Shown: positions 1 to 11,965, counted from the stretch's first letter. The stretch is 64,000 bases of DNA from Ophiosphaerella korrae (GCA_028456385.1 JALNQF010000015.1:390518-454517), one strand, 5' to 3'. Notes: generated from the sequence alone by a model not told the origin. Translations and numbers: made by a program.

Positions 1-1386
1 GAGCACAGCAGAACCTGTAACATTGCTACTGTCTTGGCGTTAACGTCGATATTTTTGAAAGGCCAGCAACCTGGAATGCTAAAACCTGTTACTATTATGA
101 GAAAGCTGTGGCCGAGAACTACGAAGTTGGTAATCCCCTAGCTCAGAATGGTCGATGCAGGTTTCGCCGAGTCGGCCATAATCCTTGGTAAGGCCCATGC
201 CCAGCATACCCTGCCCGGATATCTCTGCAGGGGCCATGTTACCCCATAAGGAAGGCTGCCAAAAGAAAAGTGCGGAGACGAGGCGGTCATTGTCGCTTCG
301 TAATTAAGATTTGAATAACATGGTGGATATTTCGACCAGTGCGTTTGAAGCTGAGACTGATACATGGTGGAATTTAGTTTCGCTACGGGCTCTATCAACT
401 GGTGACGTATCAACATGATTGAGATGACCTTCTACTTGATAAGAGAGGTGCCCACATCATGACAGTTGATGAAATGAGATGTGGGTCCTGGAGGGCTGGA
501 GATCGCTGGGCGACGAAGTTACTTTCATCAACTTATCACACAGCATTAGCGCCCGTGTGCAACATTCAGCACACTCTTTCAACGGTCTCGCCAAACGGGA
601 TGAATAAGCTCGTCAGCATGGTGCAGCGATTCCACCGACGCCTAGACAAGAAAGACGATTACCGAACAATTCCCCTACTTGAAATAGGAGTTACCTAATG
701 TAGATGTGACATTGCATTGGTACCGAGATGTTGATGTGCTATACGCGGCAATACTGAAACCCTCGGCTTCGAAAAAAACCGTGTCGATAATTGTTGCGTG
801 CCAACCGAGGTTGTTTGCTGGAATTCATCACAGGGGATAGCGGTGAGCCTTACTTACAGCACGTACCTTGGTGCATAAGTTCTTCTGGTCATTGTGTGGA
901 GCAAACATCTGGCGAAGCCACCAATAAACGCCAAAGATTATTGGCTTTTGTTTGTGCCACTATAATGACCGTCTTGTTGGTCCATGCTCGCAAACAAGTG
1001 CCCGACAATGCTTGCGATCATTCGACTGGTGGTTCATGGGTAGTGGCAGCGCCTGTGGCTAGTTCATCATGCGCAGCTTCCCCAAAGTAGCAATGACATC
1101 ATTAGCCTCTATTCACATCCAGGAAGGACCCGCCTTTTCCACTCGCAAACAGTATCTTCTCCGTCCCATAATTGCACCAACAGCTTCAAGTGTTTCAAAA
1201 CATACAGGCATATTTCCAATCCGGTATTTCTTCACTAGCCACACCCTTCATCTCCTGAGTCGTGTGTCGGTCGTGGCGCAACACCTCATCTCGAACGGAT
1301 AATTGATGATAGTCACAGAAAAGTCAAGAGGCAGGCGTAAGCTAGGATATAAGTGTGGATAAAAGAGTAAAATACGGGGACTCACA
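1..1386. other. Intergenic, no supported gene
   Basis: Both strands were read. Several open stretches of 70-100 codons exist but none resembles a known protein, none has convincing splice partners and they overlap on opposite strands. No tRNA or repeat is visible. The last part carries the presumed promoter and 5' leader of the Pil1-family gene. Confidence 0.5.
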
Positions 1387-2604
1387 ATGTAAGTTCTTTG
1401 TGTGATATGAATACCGCAGCATTTTTATTATCTCAATATCATGTCACTCCATATGAGATTGCGCTGCGCAATATGCTGCGTTTTGGGCTTTTGAGGGATG
1501 TTCTACATCTCCCAAATCTTTGACATTCGCTTACCAGTCTGCATCAAGGAACCGATCTCTCTCTACTCGTTCTAAGAAGGGTGGTAGCAGTGAAAAAACT
1601 ACGCCAAAGCACCGCTTCACCATGGCGTCATTGCGAGGCACCCAGCAGCCCGAGCTGTCGAAGAAACTCTATAAAATCATAAAGTCAGAGAACCACGCCA
1701 TCAATGCGTACGAAGTTGCGGCGCGTGAACGTCACGGCATCGCCCAGCAGCTTTCGGAATGGGGGGAGTCTACTGGAGATGAGACCATTTCGGAGATTTC
1801 AGATAAGCTGGCTGTGTTGCTAGCCGAAATTGGAGAGCAGGAAACTCTGTATGCACACGGGCTGGAGCAATACCGAGGTGTTTTGAAGCAGATTCGCAAT
1901 ACTGAGAGCTCGGTTCAGCCTAGTAGAGACAATAAGACCAAGGCATGAGCTGAACTGGGAGTCAAAATGGAAAATGCTAATGATGTCATAGGTGTCGGAT
2001 GAGATTGCCAAGCTGAAATATAAAGACCCCACAAGTACTAAGATCGTCCAGCTTGAACAGGAGCTCGTCCGTGCAGAAGCACAGAGCTTGGTTGCCGAGG
2101 CACAGCTTGGCAACATCGTCAGTGTTCTCTTCCCTCTACTCTTTGATGTATGTTGACCTTGGTTAGACTCGCCAAAAGTTCAAGGAAGCATATGACGCTC
2201 ACTTTGCTGCCACCATCGAACGCGCTGAGAAGCAAATCATCTTAGCTAAACATGCCCGTCGGCTCTTGAACCTGGTCGATGATACCCCAATCCTACCAGG
2301 GGATGTACACCCTGCGTTTAGCGAGATAGAGGTTGCACGTCAAGTCCTCAATGACGCAGAGATGGATCTCCAGAATTACCAATTGGATGTTTTACCGATC
2401 ACGTCGAACGCTGGAAACCTGGGCGCTGGAGCGATGCCAGGTACCAGCGTGGCAGGTCAAGCTTCTACAATTGACCAAATATCAGGCAGTGGGGGTGCTA
2501 GCGGTGAAGAGGAGCGATATTACGAGGCTACAGATCCTGTGGCTGATACGGAAAAGGGGGAAAGACAAGAACCAGTGCAGAGGGAGGTTGCGACCGCCGT
2601 ATAG
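1387..2604 (+). CDS. Eisosome component, Pil1/Lsp1-family BAR protein
   Basis: Model: exons 1387-1388, 1549-1942, 1992-2117, 2167-2604; 319 residues. Pil1/Lsp1 proteins are BAR-domain scaffolds that bend the plasma membrane at eisosomes (MCC furrows). The match rests on family blocks: a PELSKKL segment, QQLSEWGES, a KQIRNTESSVQPSR block, LEQELVRAEAQSLVAEAQL, then TRQKFKEAY and LLNLVDDTP, followed by an acidic variable tail. Length is typical of the family. The start is inferred: ATG at 1387 is interrupted after its T by a GTAAGT donor, and the acceptor at 1547-1548 supplies the G, giving MNRSLSTRS, like the family N-terminus (M-H/N-R-x-x-S). Without this intron the first in-frame ATG would be 1622, dropping conserved N-terminal residues. 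Intron 2 (1943-1991) has a GC donor and a TGCTAAT branch site; intron 3 is 2118-2166. Family assignment is firm; which paralogue is not known. Confidence 0.88.
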
Positions 2605-3196
2605 GAGCGGTTCCTTTCCAACCGATATGGTTGAGAACATGGCCCTGTGATTTCCATGACACCAGATATTCTGCTAGTACGTGTACTAATTAATGACCTG
2701 TTGTTCGATACGCTTGACGCATACATTTCCAAGCTGGGTACACTTCTGAGGCTCCAGTATTTTGTCGTGTCTGGCTAAGTATGCAGACTTGGTGCCTAAA
2801 AATGTAGTTGGCTGTAGCGAATGAACAAGATGAACACGTGGAGCAATCCGTGTATATGACGTTTAGGCACAGCAACATTGAGGCCAGGCTTGCAGCCGTG
2901 GTAAATTCTCTTACTAGGAATACCGGTGCCTAGAGGCCCTGGAGGGTGCGCAGTGTCATGGAGGCGGCGATAAAGAAGAGGTGGCCTCGGGGTAGAGCTC
3001 TATCAACTTGTCTGTGCACCTAGGGCGGGGGTCTACATTAGCGCGGAATGGAATGTGCCGCCGCCCAAGAAGACACATCAAGCTCCAACCTCATCTTCAA
3101 ATTCCCAAGCGCCCACGCCAGCCACAGTGTCAATCCGCCTACCACTTCTCTCAACTCCTTGACCTTCACCACCGCCCGACCCTCGCTACCCTCGCC
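2605..3196. other. Intergenic and SEC24 leader, nothing recognised
   Basis: This is about 590 bp between the Pil1-family stop and the SEC24 start. Short open stretches in all frames look like chance. The last 130 bp are pyrimidine-rich and probably form the SEC24 5' leader. Confidence 0.5.
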
Positions 3197-6100
3197 ATGG
3201 CGGATCGCAAGAAGAGGGACAGGTATGCGGGCCCGGCGTATGAATTCGGAGCCAACTCTAGCGGTCAAGCTGGGGTGGGTGTCCCACCAGCTGTGCCAGG
3301 CTATGGAGTGCCCGCAGCGCCTGGATATGGAGCGCCCGCAGCGCCTGGATATGGAGCACCCGCAGCACCTGGATATGGAGCGCCATCGCCAGCCTACGGA
3401 GCACCTACTCCTGCGTATGGAGCTGCGCCAGCACCTGCGTACGGACAACCACCAGCGCAGGACCCCAATGCGCTCAACCAGCAATTTGGACAGATGAACC
3501 TGGGCCCTCAGCCAGGACAGGCAGTCCCGCAAGCCCAGCAACCCATGGCTGCTACACAGCAAAACCAACTCTTTCCCTCTGACCTTATCGCACAGCCTTT
3601 CCATGTCTCGGAGCTGTACAACCCTCCCCCACCTATCCATCTCCCCTCCAATGCCGCTGCCACGCCCTCCGAGTTTGCGAACGAATCAAGCAAATACCTG
3701 CGATGCACATTAAACACTATCCCAACCAATCATTCGCTCTTGAAGAAGAGCAAGCTGCCATTTGCCTTGGTCATCAGCCCTTATGCTAGCCTACACGATT
3801 CTGAAGACCCAGTGCCAGTTGTGCACGACCAGGTCATCAGCCGTTGTCGGCGCTGCCGAGCGTATAGTAGGTCATTTTGAATCGTCTTTTAGGTTGAACT
3901 TTGTTAATTAAGTATGCAGTTAATCCCTTTGTTGTGGGTCTTACCGTGACGTCTAGCGTATGCACAGTTATATGCTAATACTTTTGGCAGTCCTTTCTCG
4001 ACCATGGTCACAGATGGAGGTGCAATATGTGCAACCTGACAAACGACGTCCCACAGGTCCGTAATCAGCGTTGAGGTGAAGCTACCAGAGGGAACCACGT
4101 TAGCTGACCAGCGACACACAGGCATTTGACTGGGATGCAGCACAGCAGAAGAGTGTAAGCGTATTCTCGAAGCGAATTCTCGGCTCATTGCGACCTCAAT
4201 GCACATGGAGATGAGACTCGAAGTTATGCCTAATGTGTTTGTACTAACGAGATGCAGGTGGATCGCTGGAGTAGGCCTGAATTGAACCATGCCGTCACTG
4301 AATTTGTTGCGCCACAAGAATATATGGTTCGACCGCCACAGCCTCTGTGTTATTATATCATTCTCGATTGTACACAGGCCGCTGTGAACTGCGGCCTTCT
4401 TGCAGTTGTGTCGCGAGTCATCAAGGAGTCATTAGGTCGGATACCCAACGCAGATGGACGAACGCGCATTGGTTTCATGGCGGTAGACTCGGGCCTACAT
4501 TTCTTCTCCATCCCCCCTGATAACAGTGAGAATAACGATCCACAACAATTGGTTGTATCTGATTTGGAGGAGCCGTACCTGCCAATGCCCTCGGATTTGC
4601 TTGTTAGTTTGAGCCAGTGCCGTACCAACATTGAGAGCTTCTTGGACCGCCTCCCAACAATGTTCCAAAACACACTTGTTCCTGGATTTGCGCTCGGGTC
4701 TGCTCTTCGCTCCGCACACAAGCTCATTTCACCACTGGGTGGAAAGCTTACGGTGCTTGCTGCGTCACTGCCAAATGTCGGGCATGCTGCATTGAACCCC
4801 AGGGAGGACAAATCCTTACTTGGTACCGGCAAAGAAACTAGCCTGCTACAGCCTGCCAACAATTGGTACAAGTCATTTGCCGTAGAATGCTCTAAGAACC
4901 AGGTCTCCGTCGATATGTTCTTGTTCTCATCACAATATCAGGATGTTGCAACTTTGAGCAACCTCCCGCGATTCACGGCCGGCCAAACGTACTTCTACCC
5001 CGGGTGGAATGCCGTCAGAAACGAGGACGTAGTGAAGATCGCAACAGAGTTGGCAGATTATCTGTCAGCTGAAATTGGGTTGGAGGCCGTTCTACGTGTA
5101 CGCGCTACTACTGGATTGCGAATGTCCGCATTCTATGGCAACTTTTTCAATCGCTCGTCCGACCTATGTGCATTCCCTGCCTATCCCAGAGATCAAGCAG
5201 TTGTTATCGAAGTTGCCATCGATGAGACGATTAGCAAACCCTTCGCATGCCTTCAAGCAGCTGTTTTGCACACTACTTCGAGCGGTCAACGCCGTATTAG
5301 GGTGCTCACTCTTGCTGTACCAACCACAGAGAGTTTGGCTTCGGTTTATGCTTCAGCAGATGCGCAAGCGATCACCACCTATTTCAGTCACAAGGCTGTT
5401 GAGCGCGCCTTGTCAAGCGGACTTGATCCTGCGAGGGATGCACTTCAAGCAAAGGTCATTGAAATTCTATCAACTTACAGGAAAGAGTTGGCGGGTGGCA
5501 GCATGGGAGGCGGTGGCCTACAGCTTCCCCAGAACCTGCGTGCCCTTCCAATCCTTTTCTTGGGTCTCATAAAAAATGTTGGTCTCAGGAAAAGTGCTCA
5601 GATACCTTCCGATCTTCGATCAGCTGCACTTGATCTTCTTTCCACACTTCCTCTTCGATTGCTAACCCAGTACATCTATCCAAGTTTTTATAGCCTCCAT
5701 GTATGTTTTTACTAGAGCGAACAAGATGTGTTTATTAGCTAACAGAAGTCAGGATATGCCAGATGATGCTGGCGTGCCAGAACCTACCACAGGCCAGATT
5801 ACAATGCCACCCTCGATCAACCTTTCGTCTGCCGCCATTGTACCATATGGTTTGTATTTGTTGGATGACGGTGTCAATCAGTTCCTGTAAGTTTCATATG
5901 TGATGCAGTCTTCACCGGTAAAGCTAATGCTGTTAGATGGATTGGCCGTGATGCGGTGCCAGCACTTTTAGCGGATGTCTTCGGCGTGGAGGACCGTACA
6001 CAGCTGAAGCAAGGGAAAACCTCGCTCCCCATTTTGGACAACGAATATTCTGAGCGAGTGCGAGCAGGTCAGTCTATTTGCACCACTTTTCATATTCGCA

Positions 6101-6400
6101 ATATATTGATCTTTACGCAGTCGTTGAAAAATCAAGAGACCACAAATCCAAGGGCGTGGGAAGCATCACCCTCCCAACCCTATATATTATCAAAGAGGAT
6201 GGTGACCCGAGTCTCAAGCTGTGGGCGCAGACATTGCTAGTTGAGGACCGAGCAGACCAAGGCGAGAGCATCGTCCAATGGATCAGCAAGCTTAGGGAAA
6301 AGGTATGTCCAGACCCCGAGGACCTGCCACTGATACTGTCAACGTGGCCGGATTGATACGGGACCTGAGTTACTGACTTGATGGCTAGGTCGTGCAGTAA
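3197..6400 (+). CDS. SEC24: COPII coat cargo-binding subunit Sec24
   Basis: Nine exons: 3197-3866, 3920-3933, 3991-4056, 4122-4154, 4258-5700, 5753-5886, 5937-6067, 6121-6302, 6389-6400; 894 residues, normal for Sec24. With Sec23 it forms the inner COPII coat and selects cargo at ER exit sites. Order seen: N-terminal Gly/Tyr/Pro/Ala-rich repeats ([12 protein letters not shown], about residues 35-80); the zinc finger, whose CRRC pair ends exon 1 and whose CNMC pair lies in exon 3; the trunk domain ([39 protein letters not shown]); the helical part; and the gelsolin-like C-terminus ([26 protein letters not shown]). Exon 2 is only 14 nt (INPFV region) and exon 9 encodes three residues plus the stop. 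All introns are GT-AG. ATG 3197 sits in a CGCCATGG-like context. Confidence 0.96.
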
Positions 6401-7102
6401 GCATCACGGTGTGGGCACGCATAGATGATGAGCTACAGAAAGCCCAAGAAGCACACGCAATTCTTGGAGCGAATCGGTGGGCTGTGTATGTGTGCAGAGA
6501 CTTGTTTAGAATATCAACATTTAGAGCGACACAAGTTTGCCAAATTCATCAAAACCCTATCTTGACTTCGTGACTCGAATGAGACGTTCATATTCTCAGG
6601 CTTATCGTTGGTGTTGCGCGTGCCTCCTACTGTGCAACTAGAGATGTGCGCCATCGCTACACGACACAGGGGCGTATGATGGTAAGACGTATGACAGTCA
6701 GATTTTTGCATGTTGTCGTGACGGAGCATTGGGTAGTGTTGATTTGTCTGTAGTCAGGTATTATTTGGGTGTGAGATGGTAAAGAATTTGTGTTGTGTCG
6801 CTCCATTTCAGCTCTATCCTCTTGGCGATGTTGGTAGAGGGTGTCCCAGTTGGCATGATCGCCCATCCGCAGGACGAGGGTATTGTGTTCTCCAAGACGA
6901 ATAAAACTTAGAAGTTTTTTGTTGTACAATATGTTTGAGATGGAGCCAAGAGTACAACCTTGACAGAAAAGGACTAGTGCATTGGTTCGTTTAACTATTA
7001 CCCCGCACTTGGAAGTCCCAAAGGAAAACGCAGTTCTGTATGCGGGCGATATCTCCATAAATATGTACTATTAATTTCTCGTAATACCCATAAAACCCTC
7101 AT
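6401..7102. other. Intergenic between SEC24 and tRNA-Cys
   Basis: This is about 700 bp of 3' flank. A minus-strand open stretch (6657-7058) has no recognisable domain and no supporting features. An ATGATGA heptamer near 6424 looks like a snoRNA C box but no matching D box with terminal stem follows. Nothing is annotated. Confidence 0.5.
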
Positions 7103-7189
7103 GGGCCGGTAACTCAGTGGTAGAGTGTAGGACTGCAGTTCCCCAAGACCGTTTTCCCGAAGTCACCGGTTCGACTCCGGTTCGGCCCT
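7103..7189 (+). tRNA. tRNA-Cys (anticodon GCA), intron-containing
   Basis: A full cloverleaf can be drawn. The acceptor GGGCCGG pairs with TCGGCCC, the D stem ACTC pairs with GAGT, the T arm is ACCGG-TTCGACT-CCGGT and the discriminator base is T (U73), the hallmark of tRNA-Cys. The anticodon GCA lies at 7135-7137 in loop CTGCAG. An intron of about 15 nt follows position 37 (about 7139-7153), the canonical site. The anticodon stem is imperfect, with A28 opposite C42 in the spliced form. A run of T residues downstream is the Pol III terminator. Confidence 0.88.
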
Positions 7190-7190
7190 G

Positions 7191-7215
7191 ATTATTTTTT
7201 TTATTTTTATTTTTT
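7191..7215 (+). terminator. Pol III terminator of tRNA-Cys
   Basis: Just after the discriminator base the sequence becomes T-rich, with runs of eight, five and six T interrupted by single A residues. This is the usual RNA polymerase III stop. Confidence 0.75.
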
Positions 7216-7754
7216 ATTTTAGCTTTTTTGGGCTTTTTTGACTTTTTTTTCGCCGCTCTTTTACCAAACGATCAAGCCCGCAAGTCATCATGACCCTTAC
7301 AGTAAGCTGGCTACGGCATATGCATAAAGACTATTTGTGGTATTCTCTGAAGGCAACATTATGCCGATTTACTCTAACTGCTACCGAATTCCTTTGAAGC
7401 ACCAAGATGCACAGGGGACATGCAGATAGGCGAAGTCTGGTGGCACTTTTTTCGCCTACGGTGGGTTGCCCCTCAACACCACGCCGCCATGGCCACCACG
7501 GACCAGGCTCCTGGCGGCTGAAGGGCTCATGTGTTTGGCTGGTTAAGCGACGCCCGCATAAACCGGCACGCGTAAACCGTGGCTCGACAGTGTACCAGAG
7601 TTTCACCCGGATTACCTAGTTGATTGCATGTCCAGTCGCAAGGAATTGGTCATGATGACCCTGCGTGATCCACGCCCAACTATGGCACCAGGAACCAGGA
7701 ACCGGATGCCTGCGGCCCTCCTCTCCTGGACAGACGGCAGGCATGTGCAGGACT

Positions 7755-7784
7755 AGAGGCAGAGGCAGAGGCAGAGGCAGAGGC
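7755..7784. repeat. Microsatellite (AGAGGC)x5
   Basis: Five perfect tandem copies of the hexamer AGAGGC, followed by a partial copy. It lies in the long non-coding stretch upstream of the zinc-finger gene. No function is implied. Confidence 0.9.
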
Positions 7785-8875
7785 AGAAAGCGAGTTGCCC
7801 AAGGCCGGCACAACCGCGGATGCTAAGTCGTTCGCTTCGGCAAGGTACAAGAGGTACAAAGTGAGTCCGTGGATCATGTTCGAGTCCCCTGCATCGGCGC
7901 TTGCCCACGCCCTTGGCGGTGCTAGTGTGCAGCGGGCATGCGCGTCAGCCAATTGCTCGCGCTGGAGGTGGGCTTGTTTGGGATTCCGGACCCCAAGGCG
8001 AAGCTGGAGCATGCTGGAGCGCGGCGGTGCGAAGCTGGAGAGTGGGCAGGCCGCCGAGGACTAAACGTGAGACCAGGCTGTGCGTGGTGAGCCAGCGCCG
8101 CTGGTTGGCACGGCATGTGAAACGCGGCGGTGAGGGCTGCTGTCCCGCCCGGCCATGACGTGGAGGCCTTTGTTTGTCCGTCTGCAAGGCCAAAGATGAG
8201 TGTCGGGCGTCAGCATCAGCTGGTGCTAAGTACCCAGACAGCAGATGCAGGATCTGCGCTCAGCAAGGGCATCGGCCAGGTCGCATGGTGTCGTCCCATC
8301 CCAGCCCCTCCTCGCATGCACTCCTAGACGGATAGATACTGCTGTCCTGCGGCCTGCCTCCTGCACCCACCGACACTTGCTGCCTCTGCTCGACTGGACT
8401 GGACTGCCCTTAGCTTGTGCGCTGTTCCTGGTACCTGTCTGTGCTGCACTGCTGCTGCTCGCGCCCCCGTGCCGCGCAGTGCATCGAGTCCAAAGAGGGG
8501 TGCCTGTAATCTGCCCGCCACTCGAGGCACACCCGCCTTATCGTCGCATCGCATGCTCGCTGCCAAACTCCGAACGTCCGTCATCACCACGGCTGCGCGC
8601 TCGTGACAGCCAGGCACCGCTGCCCTTCACCACCACTGCCTTCACCACCACTACCCCCCACAGTGCTTACCCACCCGCTGCTGCTCCCCGCCGGGCCCTG
8701 TCTCCGCATGTTGTTGCAACGCCGCTCTCTTCTCGTCATCATATCCGTTTCAGCCTTCTGGCACCCACTTTCAGGCAAGAACCACCCGCTGTATCATAGT
8801 GATTGCCCCGCCGCTCGTCTGGCCACTATTTCTTGACCTCTGCTCGTCTATGCTACCTGCCACCTTCCGCCAAAC

Positions 8876-11145
8876 ATGTCTACATTCCAGGCTGTCAACA
8901 CAACCCTGACCGTGCCTGAGCCGCCTCCAGGGCGTGCCGGAGACGAGACAACGCCCACAACACCGCGGCCAAACACCAGGTTCTTTCCAGACTCCAAGGC
9001 TGCCGACGACATCCGTGCTGATGACCCGTCTGCCAAAACCCCGACCCGCAACAGCTTCGCTGGCCTCGTCGGCCAGCGGCCACTGCCTGGCTCTCCATTC
9101 ACCCCTTCGCGCGAGTTGAGTGAGACGCCCTCGGCCAAGAGCGAGACGAGCCAGGGAAATTCCCACAGGTCCACGCAGTCTGTGGCTTCGCAAAGAGACG
9201 TGGAGATGGGCGAAGGCGAAGAAGACGACAAAGACGGGTCTGACAACGAAAGCGTAACCAGTGACACCAACAGGCCGTCGAAGAAAAAGAAAGGCCAGCG
9301 ATTCTTTTGCACCGACTTTCCGCCCTGCAACCTGAGCTTCACGAGGAGCGAGCACTTGGCAAGGCACATTCGGCAGGTGCCTCGCTCATCAAGATGGTCC
9401 AAAGGCTAACATCATACAGTAAGCACACAGGCGAACGGCCATTCCAGTGCCACTGCTCCCGGAGATTCTCACGCCTTGATAATCTACGACAACACGCCCA
9501 GACAGTGCATGTCAATGAAGATATACCGGCCGAGTCGCTTGCAGCAACTGGAACACGCTTCCAGAGGCAGATCCGAACCGATCGCGTAAGACCACCTGGA
9601 AACCGCTCCAGGGCAAATACTCTAGGAAGCACAGGAGGACATAGTCGGGGACATAGCAGGAACTTGTCAGCCTCAAGCATAACTACCGGCATGTCGAGCA
9701 TAAGCGTCGCTCAGTCACCAGACGTGAGGCGTCGACCACCACCACTGGCTATGGCCAGCGACAGCTCCGCACGAGCGCGTCTCTCACTAAACACGATAGA
9801 TGCGTACAATCCGCCTTTGATGGGCAGCCCTGGACCGCAAATTGTTGAGTATGACGCACAGTCGAATGCCCCCACTACACCAACATCAGCCACTTTCTCC
9901 ACAGCCGGAGGAAGCCCTGCTCGCTTTGGATCAACTATGCAGTCACCAGTATCGACTTCATCCCGGCCTGTATCGTGGACCGGTCCCCCACCACCTAACC
10001 GACGGTTGTCCATCCCCTCTGGTGGCAACCCCTTCGCAGGTGCACCAGGCCAGGCCCCCCCGCCATACATGACACCTATACAATCATCTGCTGCCCCGAC
10101 CTTCTCTGGTCAAAGCAGCGTGTACGCCAGTCCTGCCACATCCAACTTTTCCGAGTCTAGAAGGGATTCCAACGCAGACGCAGACTGGAGAAGACGCACC
10201 TGGCATCCCGGGGTGTATAGTGGTCCACGTCCAGCAACGAGTGGACTGGGTTATCACCAAACGCCTGACGCTCCACGGCCATCATACACTTCGCAGCCAG
10301 CAGCTTCGCAGACCACTAGGCTCCCTGGTATTGAAAGCTTTGACTACGCCCCCCCTTCCCTCCTACTTCCACGGCGACAACCTAGTCCGATGCAGGTGGA
10401 CGCTCCAGCCCGCCCACTTACCTACCATGCACCAAATGAGCCCGCGCATAGTAGAGGTCATGAGAAACGAAAAAGCATCTCATGGGAAGCTGCGCTACAG
10501 AAAAACTTCAGTCGTCCCGAACTTGCAAGCTCATCACAACAATGGCCAAGCTACACAGGAAGCTCCGGGCAGCCAGCTGCCCGGCCGACAACAGCACCGC
10601 ATGGCTATTTCAGCCACCGCCAGCCGATACATCCTCCTCAGCCGATTCATATACCTCCAATTGATTCTCCAAGATCTTCACAGGAGCAGCCGGTAACGCC
10701 TCGCAAGAATAAGCGACAGGCTTGGTATAACGGTCCCGTCACACAACCAGCCCGAGTTTTGCAGCGCACATCCCCGGAGGACTCAAGCAGCAGTGAAGGG
10801 GTTCCCACGCCAGGCAACACGACAACGAACGAATATCACCCTGCAATTGTGCACAGTAACGGCTTCGTCGAAGCGCATCCTCCAGTGCCGCCTGTTGATG
10901 ATCACAAGTCGGGCCCAAAGGCTTCAATCATGGATAGGCCGCATCCGCTTCATTCCCCTACCTACCCACAGTACCACAGCCACAGTCTATCCAGCTCAAG
11001 TTATCGTCCGCAGCGTGAACCTGAAAGAGGACCAGTCACTTTCGGCCAACCCTTGCCTCAGCCACCTGCCAATGACATGCGGCGATTGCAAGCACTTGTA
11101 GCTGTCGCCACTGGCGAACAGCAAGCGGTGGAGAATCCATCATAG
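8876..11145 (+). CDS. C2H2 zinc-finger transcription factor
   Basis: Two exons, preferred model 8876-9372 and 9420-11145, 740 residues. It is a likely nuclear DNA-binding regulator. A Pro/Ser/Thr-rich N-terminus with an acidic patch and a KKKK cluster precedes two adjacent C2H2 fingers at about residues 142-195. Finger 1 starts FFCTDFPPC; finger 2 has the compact CHC pair and the block [18 protein letters not shown]. The linker is HTGERPF. The remaining 540 residues are low-complexity Pro/Ser/Gln/His-rich, probably disordered activation sequence. The finger pair resembles fungal starvation/stress factors of the Usv1/Rgm1 type; target genes cannot be told from sequence. The 47-nt intron between the fingers can be read with a GC donor (linker [11 protein letters not shown]) or a weaker GT donor four bases later (HIRQHTGERPF). 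ATG 8876 follows AAAC. Confidence 0.85.
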
Positions 11146-11965
11146 ACTCTGTTACATACCAAGACACACGATGCACTCGATGGCACCGTTACACTATTAT
11201 TTCCTAACATTACTTTATGCATGCACACGACGCTACGACAACGACACACGAATTTCTTTGATTTTGACGCCATGATTTACATCTCTGATCTGGTCCAGTA
11301 CCATATGACATGTCAACTCGCTTTGGTTTAGCTGATGGAGCGGACTGGTGTTGACGCTTTTGAAGATACCCATGCGGCCTTCCTACTCATACCCTGATTT
11401 GGCATTTAGTTTTCTACCATGCGATCGTGGGCGTTTCCAGCATTATGCTTTTCAGTTATTGGAATGTTATGGATATTATGGGATACCAAATCGTACCACA
11501 ATAGGGGTTGTGTGGTTTGAGTTAGGCGGGTGAGTTTGGCTCGGGGTTCTGTTCGCAAGCCTTTGTTATCTGATTCTGCTTGCTATTCTGCGAATGATTC
11601 TCATTGGTGGGGAAATTGGCCGAGGCGGAGGAAGGTAATGGCAGGCGAGCTGCAATGTGAACCGTGTTTGGGCAATTTAAGCCTTGTATTTATTTTCTTG
11701 AGCTTTGAGACTTCCATGCCTGTCTTCCGAAACTCCACTCCTTTGATTCCCACACATGTGCCTAACTTGTTGAACAATCGGATGTGACCCTGACTGGATT
11801 TTGAATACAGTATTCAGTGTTGAAAGGAAGTACATTTGGCTGGTGAGAGTGTTCTTTAGTAATGGAGTCTATTATTGTGAACCTCGCAATAGAACCTTGC
11901 ATTTGTTATTCTCAATACTTTGCCATACTTGCCCAATATGGTAGGCTAAGCTCGGACCCACGCTA
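11146..11965. other. Intergenic, no gene seen
   Basis: This is about 820 bp of 3' flank of the zinc-finger gene and promoter of the next gene. Small open stretches are unremarkable. A G/T-rich segment lies around 11500-11640. Confidence 0.5.

Larger units (their letters stand above)
7190..8875. other. Long upstream region of the zinc-finger gene
   Basis: This is about 1.7 kb without a supported gene. After the T-rich terminator it becomes GC-rich and contains many overlapping open stretches on both strands, typical of high-GC DNA. It holds a short AGAGGC array and, from about 8340 on, C/T-rich DNA with repeated CACCACTGCC-like words, probably the promoter and a long 5' leader of the C2H2 gene at 8876. 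Confidence 0.5.

Noticed and set aside
6420..6480. Possible C/D box snoRNA (ATGATGA near 6424)
   Set aside because: No D box (CTGA) with terminal complementarity at the right distance.
6657..7058. 133-codon minus-strand frame
   Set aside because: No motif or supporting splice or promoter feature; lies in the 3' flank of SEC24.
8245..8799. 184-codon plus-strand frame upstream of the zinc-finger gene
   Set aside because: Pro/Ser/Arg-rich composition typical of chance frames in C/T-rich leaders; overlapping frames on both strands are just as long; no domain.
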